Assembly: GCA_964030475.1 (NCBI GenBank)
Contig: CAXIPT010000002.1
Location: 5,730,161 to 5,794,160 of the forward strand
Source: Tethya wilhelma
Lineage: Eukaryota > Porifera > Demospongiae > Tethyida > Tethyidae
Reading direction: 5' to 3'
DNA: 64,000 nucleotides
Part shown: piece after piece, positions 58,027 to 64,000 of the stretch
Position numbering within the stretch: the stretch's first letter is position 1
Layout: every line of letters starts with the position of its first letter
Made by a program: the position numbers and the translations under genes
Notes under the pieces: generated by a model
The model's database searches: none
The model's input: only the letters and a program-made list of their open reading frames with translations
What the model was told of the DNA's origin: nothing

Positions 58027-58305
58027 ATGCAGTTTTCCACGCCATTCAGCATCCTGTGTCCAAGGACAGGAGGGTTCTCTGTTAGAGCTATAGGTCCAAG
58101 GCATGCCATCATGCAGGTGCCAGCAGTATATACAGAGCCAAAAAGGAACCGTGTCTGGTTTGCAGCCAGGAAGGTCAAATGTCCAACCAAACTAGATAAA
58201 GCTTCCACGTACAACTGCCAATATAGTTCTGATGAGCCTCAATTAATTGCTTATAATAAGGGGCTCGAGAAATTACAAGCTACACTCAGCAAAACTAAAC
58301 TCTGA
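58027..58305 (+). CDS. hypothetical 92-codon frame
   Basis: An open frame beginning MQFSTPFSILCPRTGGFSVR with a basic middle (EPKRNRVWFAARKVKCPTK). No family recognised. It follows the contig join at 57746 and may be a 3' exon of a gene whose other parts are missing, or chance. Nothing else convincing lies in 57747-60347. Confidence 0.25.
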   Translation: MQFSTPFSILCPRTGGFSVRAIGPRHAIMQVPAVYTEPKRNRVWFAARKVKCPTKLDKASTYNCQYSSDEPQLIAYNKGLEKLQATLSKTKL

Positions 58306-58490
58306 TGGTAGTTTTTATAATCTAATTTGCAACTTTGTCACGTTAAAATACCTCCATGCTACTAATTGTGAATTCTTAGTTTTAGATGCATTACTCGACT
58401 TGCTAATAACTAAACTACTCCAGAATACATGTTCAGCTAGCATTATACTCAGCAATATCAACCAGGTATCCATTACTTTTTTCCCCTTTA

Positions 58491-59097
58491 CAGTCGAACC
58501 TCCGATAACGGACCCTCCCAACAGCGGACAACCTCTCTATAGCGGACAGTAGCTGTGCTCCCGGACGAAATCCCCATTACTCAATACAAAAAAACCCTCC
58601 CAACAAGGGACACTTCTCGATTCCGAACAACGGACAAACTGCTGCTCCGGAACAAGCAATTTTCATTGAAAAGTGCTTCTAATAGCGGACAAATAGGAAA
58701 CCACACCTTCATTATTATCACGTGCATGCGCATATAATTTTGTAATGTCAGAGAAGGTGCGCGCGGTCAGCTTCTGGATCTTCTAAACGGCAGGAATTCT
58801 TGATGTCCTGGTGGAAAACAAGACCCTTGAGATGGTTGTTAACAGGGTAGTTGTCTCTCTCTTCATCAACACAGACTACAAATTGTAAATTCCATGATTA
58901 TTTCCACTCTGCCTAGGAATCCTGGCACTCTAGATCTTCCATGGTACACTGCATACTGTGCATAGCTAAATATGTGCCAGAATGTCAAATAAAAGGTGTT
59001 TTAGGTGAAAAATAAAAAACCTCCCAACAAAGGAGAACCTCCGAATAGAGGACAAAAGTCATGCTCCGAAAGTGTCCCTTGTTCGGAGGTTCGACTG
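58491..59097. mobile_element. 607-bp pogo/Tigger-like MITE
   Basis: Ends CAGTCGAACCTCCGATAACG and its approximate mirror (CGGAGGTTCGACTG) are inverted repeats, flanked by TA at 58489-58490 and 59098-59099. Internal GCGGACAA/AACGGACA blocks repeat several times. Related in style to 1517-1869 but a different family. Confidence 0.75.
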
Positions 59098-59302
59098 TAA
59101 ATACAAAGCTATCTAATAATGCACTAATACTTTTTCGACCATGGTCAAATTGATTGAATTGTAATCTCTATCTAAATCTATATTGTTTTCCCTACAACAA
59201 TAAATTGTCACCTCTAATAAGTATACTGAATTACCATTGATTTGCTATGGTTGGTGTATGAGTATGTGGCAAAAAAAAAATCATTTAATAATATTATATA
59301 TT

Positions 59303-59346
59303 ACAAGGAGTGGGGCTCGCTCCGCTCGCCCACTCGAGCTCCTTGT
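59303..59346. repeat. 44-bp GC-rich palindrome
   Basis: ACAAGGAGTGGGGCTCGCTC and its imperfect mirror CACTCGAGCTCCTTGT. A related GTGGGGCTCGCTC block occurs at 15133. Probably another tiny foldback element; no clear target duplication. Confidence 0.45.
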
Positions 59347-59892
59347 TTGTGTATGTTTCTTGCCGGGATCAGTTACTATAACTCAAACAATAGTAAGATT
59401 GATGAGCAAAGCTATTGTTCTTCTATGGTCAGTTGGCTTAGGACAACCTTTGCAGTTGAAGCAACACACAACAATCACATTAATACTGGCATAAGCAATT
59501 GGAAACTCAAAGGGAAGCAATGCTGCATGTGTATATGCACTGCTTAGTGCTATGGTGCTACTTTGCTTTGGCCAGCTCAGCAATTTACTTCACTACGTGA
59601 CGTCACAAACGACCCTTTTCCGACTTCCGCCATTTTTGTAATCAGCTGGCAAAGAAACTCGTTATCTGGCTAGCTGTGTTTCGTGTACAGCGACAGAGAA
59701 GCAGACTCCTATATAGAAGCGAAAGTTCTCCCCTCGCTACGCTTCTTTTGTGAAAGATTGGCTTCTCTATCACGCTTCTTCGTCGGATACATATGCCACT
59801 GGTAAGCCTTGTCAGCGATCTCAAAAAAAGTTAGCCTTACTTGTAGCGCCTGTGATTCTATCCTAGGCTAGTACTATCTAAGCTAGTTCTCN

Positions 59893-59933
<41 letters not shown>
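59893..59933. repeat. poly-G run after an N
   Basis: Forty-one G directly after the N at 59892. A homopolymer this long in unique DNA is more likely a sequencing or joining artefact than a real tract. Confidence 0.7.
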
Positions 59934-59934
<1 letters not shown>

Positions 59935-60347
59935 GACAGAGTTAGAAAATTCTGAGCCTGGATTAATAAATTAATGCATGCGTAGAATCTGAAGACCCTG
60001 TTTAGGATCTAAACAAAATTAATGGTTGTAGTACTAATAAGGATTTGTGCATATATTACAAAAAACCAAATCCATGCATTACCAATTAAGTAATAATCTA
60101 TTCCTATTATAAAGTGGCTGGTTCATTGTTAAATTATACCATAATTGTATAGTATCAAGAGCAATGATAGATTAATCTCAGAGAAAATGATAGTTATATG
60201 CCTAGATTTAAACTAAATTTCTCAAACATGCGAACAGAAAGCAGCAAAATCAATTGTTAATGAAAACTATTTCACGTTAGCCTAACTCAAAAATCTTTTT
60301 TTTTTTTCAGTTATTAATTGTACTCTTGATCTTCTTGCTGTTGGAAC

Positions 60348-60893
60348 TTACAGATTTTCTGTTCCATACAAATCTTTGCTTCCCTTTTTTTCTCCCAAAT
60401 TACACCAGAAATCCACAGAGTAAGCTACAAACTCGTCCAGAGATAGAACTCCATTTTTGTTGGTATCGATGCTGTCAAAAGATTTTTTGGCCTGGTTGTC
60501 ATCAACGTATGTATTGCGAACCTTCAAGTAGTTGGACCATTCACTTCTCTGTATCACTCCATCTTTGCCAGTGTCAATGGCTCTGAAGTAAGCTGAATGA
60601 ATCCTTTGATTTATTTCTGGCAATTCCTTTTGAGATAAAGCTGAACGAACTGCTTCGAATTCCTGAACGGAGTAGGTTTTCCCACCATCTTTTGCATACT
60701 TTTGCTGGCCAAACAGATCAGCAAGTTCCATGAACAATTTGTGCAAGTTGTCAGCCTCAACTGGATTCAATTTTTTGATCTGATCTCGAGTAGAATCGGC
60801 ATATTTCTCCCAGTCTTCCCTGGAGAATCGGCCATCAAGAGGCACACCATGCATCTTGAAGACTGTTTTTATTGCAATGTTTGCTTGAGACAT
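60348..60893 (-). CDS. EF-hand calcium-binding protein
   Basis: 181 residues in one exon. Two canonical EF-hand loops near the C-terminus, DTGKDGVIQRSEW and DTNKNGVLSLDEF, have acidic or polar residues at positions 1, 3, 5, 9 and Glu at 12. The N-terminal half (REDWEKYADSTRDQIKKL...) is helical and lacks a clear loop. Length and layout suggest a sarcoplasmic-calcium-binding or calexcitin/luciferin-binding-like soluble protein; the exact subfamily is inference. A degenerate relative lies at 62955-63990. A TATATATA stretch near 61085 and an ATTGG box near 61070 could belong to the promoter. Confidence 0.85.
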   Translation of the reverse strand: MSQANIAIKTVFKMHGVPLDGRFSREDWEKYADSTRDQIKKLNPVEADNLHKLFMELADLFGQQKYAKDGGKTYSVQEFEAVRSALSQKELPEINQRIHSAYFRAIDTGKDGVIQRSEWSNYLKVRNTYVDDNQAKKSFDSIDTNKNGVLSLDEFVAYSVDFWCNLGEKKGSKDLYGTENL

Positions 60894-61344
60894 GATTTCA
60901 GAGCTTGATTTCAGTTGGTTGTAGGAGCAGTAGTGGCTTCAAGTTCTCAGTGAAAACTACAGAAGTTGTGGGTATTTGTGTTGTAGTAAGCACCTTTAAG
61001 TACCATCTGACAAACCATTTTTCCTATAAGTATAAAATTATTTCCTGATCGCATCACTAGCTGTCAGCCAATCAGGTGAAGAGTATATATACATAAAAAG
61101 GAACCTATGCAGCCCATTGTTACCACTGACCCACTGAAGAATTCATTAAGTGTATAGTAAGTTGTAGTGGGTCTACCACAGGCCACCAATTGGTTGATGA
61201 ATTCCATTATGTACAGCATGATGTGTTACTGCATGGTAGCCTGTTATATAACAAGTTAACACATTGCATACATGTGATCCAAGCATATAGGAATGCCAAT
61301 GTTGCAGCTAAACATTGCATGTAATGTATGATTATAATATAAAA

Positions 61345-61450
61345 GTATAGTAAAAATTTCATAAAAATTAGCAGTGTAGGAATGGGCAATGCTGTAAAAA
61401 GGAAGGAAACAAGACTGGGACTTTAAATTTCGGCACATGACTACTTTAGC
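61345..61450. mobile_element. dispersed repeat, GTAGGAATGGGC family, end fragment
   Basis: It matches the left end of the family (GTATAGTAAAAATTTCATAA to GGCACATGACTACTT), then turns into unrelated sequence. Confidence 0.6.
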
Positions 61451-61592
61451 GAGTAAAATTGGAATGAACGGTCGGTATATTTGAGCTCATATCTCCAAAA
61501 CTATAGCGCCTAGCCGCTTCAAATTTGGAATATACCTAGCTGCAATGACGTAGAATACTCTGCAATTGCTAACTCAAATTCGCTAAAAGCCG

Positions 61593-61635
61593 AAAACCGA
61601 CCAGGTAGTATACGGTATACTACCTGGTCGGTTTT
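61593..61635. repeat. perfect 43-bp hairpin
   Basis: Arms 61593-61613 and 61615-61635 (AAAACCGACCAGGTAGTATAC and its complement, 21 bp) with a single-base loop. No known function; perhaps the closed end of a foldback element. Confidence 0.8.
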
Positions 61636-61652
61636 TCGCAAATTAGGTCACA

Positions 61653-62770
61653 TATGCGTATATACCGTGATGATTACAAAAATATTCAGATTTTAAGTTG
61701 TGTTTTGTTGTACAATACATGATTGTTTCTCAGTTGCTAATCTTTATTATAGTTGTCATATCCACTAAAATTTTGTACTATATATCACATGTTAAGTACT
61801 AGAAAATGATTATGTGTATATAGTGGACATAATATCCTTGTTCCCATGCCTTTTGTGTGCTGCTATTGTGATTTATTACTTAGACAACCTTTACCTTTTC
61901 TAGTAAAACTTGTTGCATAAACTAATGTACATATTTTTTTTCCCTAACATGTTATTACCGATGTATTTGCACCTGGTCAATCCATCTTAGATTATAGTAT
62001 GCATATGCCATTACTTATAGTTTATCACGTAAGCATGAATGTTAAATTACATTGCTGGCTGGGTTTTGTTTGTTTGTTTGTTTGTTTGTGGTATATGTAA
62101 TGTACCTACATGGGTAACAGTCACAATGATTGAATTCCCAAATACATTGAAAGCCTAAATTATTTACTAATAGAACAAAGGGTACCACCCATGCATGCTA
62201 TAATAGCACCATATNTGCAGCACTCGTAGAGTCGGCCTTCCTATATATTATGCGTATATACCGTGATGATTACAAAATATTCAGATTTTAAGTTATGCTT
62301 TTGTTGTACAATGCATGATTGTTTCTCAGTTGCTAATCTTTATTATAGTTGTCATATCCACTAAAATCTTGTACTATCACATGTTAAGTACTAGAAAATG
62401 ATTATGTGTATATAGTGGACATAATATCCTTGTTCCCATGCCTTTTGTGTGCTGCTATTGTGATTTATTACTTAGTCAACCTTTACCTTTTCTAGTAAAA
62501 CTTGTTGCATAAACTAATGTTTTTCCCTAACATGTTATTACCGATGTATTTGCACCTGGTCAATCCATCCTAGATTATAGTATGCATATGCCATTACTTA
62601 TAGTTTATCACGTAAGCATGAATATTAAATTACATTGCTGGCTGGGTTTTTGTTTGTTTGTTTGTTTGTTTGTTTGTAGTATATGTAATGTACCTATATA
62701 CATGGGTAACAGTCACAATGATTGAATTCCCAAATACATGCAAAGCCTAATAGATTTCTATTGTTTACTA
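61653..62770. repeat. direct repeat of about 520 bp around the N at 62215
   Basis: The unit beginning TATGCGTATATACCGTGATG occurs at 61653 and again at about 62249, with SNPs and small indels (including a differing GTTT repeat). The N at 62215 lies between. Likely an unmerged haplotype overlap. Confidence 0.75.
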
Positions 62771-62954
62771 TACAACAAAAAATATTTTCATAAATATGGA
62801 AGAATTCATTTGAATATGGTGCTATATAGCATGCATGGGTGGTACCCTTTGTATCCACTGACAACTATCAAGGATGGTACAGTTAGCAGGATTATAGCTA
62901 AATGTCCTTTTTTGAGCCAAACTTCTTTATATGCTATATCTTGTAGTTTCTTTT

Positions 62955-63990
62955 GAGATAGACTGTGGTGAATTGAACCCGTTTCTTTAGTGGAAACGGT
63001 TTTACAACCATCTTTTGCATATTTCTTTTAACTGTACACTCAGCAAGTTCCATGATCAATTTGTGCACATTTTTAGCCTCGACTAGATTTAATTTTATCA
63101 GTAAATCTCTTAGACTAGTGTAATCAGCATACTTCTCCCAGTCTTCTCTGGCAATATATATCCTATTTAGCCTTGTATCCTAGGTTACAGCCAGGGAATA
63201 AAAGTGATATTTCCCTGTTTGTGGTTAGATATTTCCCTGCTCATGTACTTTTACAAGAAAAAAACATAATTTACTACTGCATATTTGCATATGCAGTAGT
63301 ATGGCACATGCAACAAATTTTACCTTGGTAACCATTTTTGGGTTGTTTTACAGCTGTTTCTTTGTGTAGCAAAGAAAAACATTACAGTACTGCAGACTGC
63401 TTTACTCATGCAGTGCTAAGCTTTGTTTCTTTGACTCAAGCGCTAGTTTATTTGGCACCACCCAGGAAACTCCTCCCAACAACTAGTGCCTTGTGTGTTG
63501 ACGGTGATAGCAAAGAGAAATTTTAGTGCTTTCTGGAAAAGTAAAAGCAAGTTTGTGTTTTCTGATACAAGATTGAAGTTTTCTGATACAAGACTGAAGT
63601 TTTTCTGAAACATTTTGCTTTCCAATACAAAATTTGTGCTTTCTGGACAATTTTTAGCGAAAGTCAAGCCGTCATTTGTAATTCTATTGACCCTTACCTA
63701 TTTTGAGATGACGCTGCAGTCAGAAAAGAAACCCGTTACAAGCTTGCAAGAGAAGACAAGGCATGTTTTTTGTTTTAAATGAAAAAATAACCGTTGCTAG
63801 GTATTTTTGTTACTAGGCATATATATAAGCTCAAACAACCAATCAGAACGGATATATAATACCTATACCATAGTAGTACAGGAATTATGGTGATAACCAT
63901 AATTCCCTACTACTATGGTATAACTATAACTTGTCCATTAAGAGGCACACCAAGCATTTTGTAGCACATTTTGAAAGCGTTCTGAGACAT
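62955..63990 (-). pseudogene. EF-hand protein pseudogene split by an insertion
   Basis: The reverse strand of 63932-63990 reads MSQNAFKMCYKMLGVPLNGQ, like the start of the 60348-60893 gene. Its continuation (EDWEKYADYTSLRDLLIKLN and HKLIMELAE) lies at about 63030-63155, with frameshifts and about 780 bp between. No EF-hand loops remain. Confidence 0.75.
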
Positions 63991-64000
63991 AATTGTTTTA

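Noticed and set aside
58247..58552. 101-codon frame
   Set aside because: It runs into the terminal repeat of the pogo-like element and shows no family signal.
1..64000. tRNA and rRNA genes
   Set aside because: I looked for cloverleaf-like B-box patterns and conserved rRNA text and saw none I could support by eye; a tRNA scan would be needed to exclude them.

Overview
The window looks like intron-rich animal DNA. It holds a Notch ligand of the Delta type, an FBXL4-type F-box/LRR gene, a chain of calcium-binding EGF exons joined to fibronectin III exons, a TRIM-NHL protein, a TPR-CHAT protein of the animal TTC28-like kind, and many cytosolic sulfotransferases. Short introns, tight spacing, a Delta with a single EGF repeat and abundant small palindromic elements suggest an early-branching animal, most likely a demosponge such as Amphimedon. 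That assignment is inference, because no database was consulted.

Layout. (1) 176-11961, minus strand: a secreted or membrane protein with a signal peptide exon, about 27 single-exon EGF domains (one split by a mobile element) and two FN3 exons; it continues past the left edge. (2) 12133-20887: a complete intronless TRIM-NHL gene, a TPR-CHAT gene, and a truncated second TRIM copy. The TRIM and CHAT genes carry the same TATA-box cassette of about 210 bp in opposite orientations. (3) 21104-31453, minus strand: a near-complete FBXL4-like gene, with a Delta-like Notch ligand (24325-27749, plus strand) nested in one of its introns. (4) 32.4-57.7 kb: an array of intronless SULT1-type sulfotransferase genes and pseudogenes, including a 13-kb inverted repeat centred on an ambiguous base at 51002. 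(5) 57.7-64 kb: sparse sequence with an EF-hand protein gene and a broken relative of it.

Assembly caution. Ambiguous bases (N) stand at 10596, 16131, 19414, 28329, 31617-31661, 40317, 48041, 51002, 57746, 59892 and 62215. Several lie exactly where sequence is duplicated in inverted or direct orientation. I read these as contig joins, some mis-oriented and some placing two haplotypes side by side. The TPR-CHAT contig (16132-19413) and the segment 51003-57745 are the clearest cases, so gene counts here are probably inflated.

Most notable biology: the divergent TRIM-NHL/TPR-CHAT pair with a duplicated promoter cassette; a family of tiny hairpin elements with TAG(T/C)CTCG-like ends and 9-bp target duplications, including one filled/empty site pair; repeated 2-bp TA insertions that break sulfotransferase copies; a four-EGF super-repeat; and the nested Delta gene.
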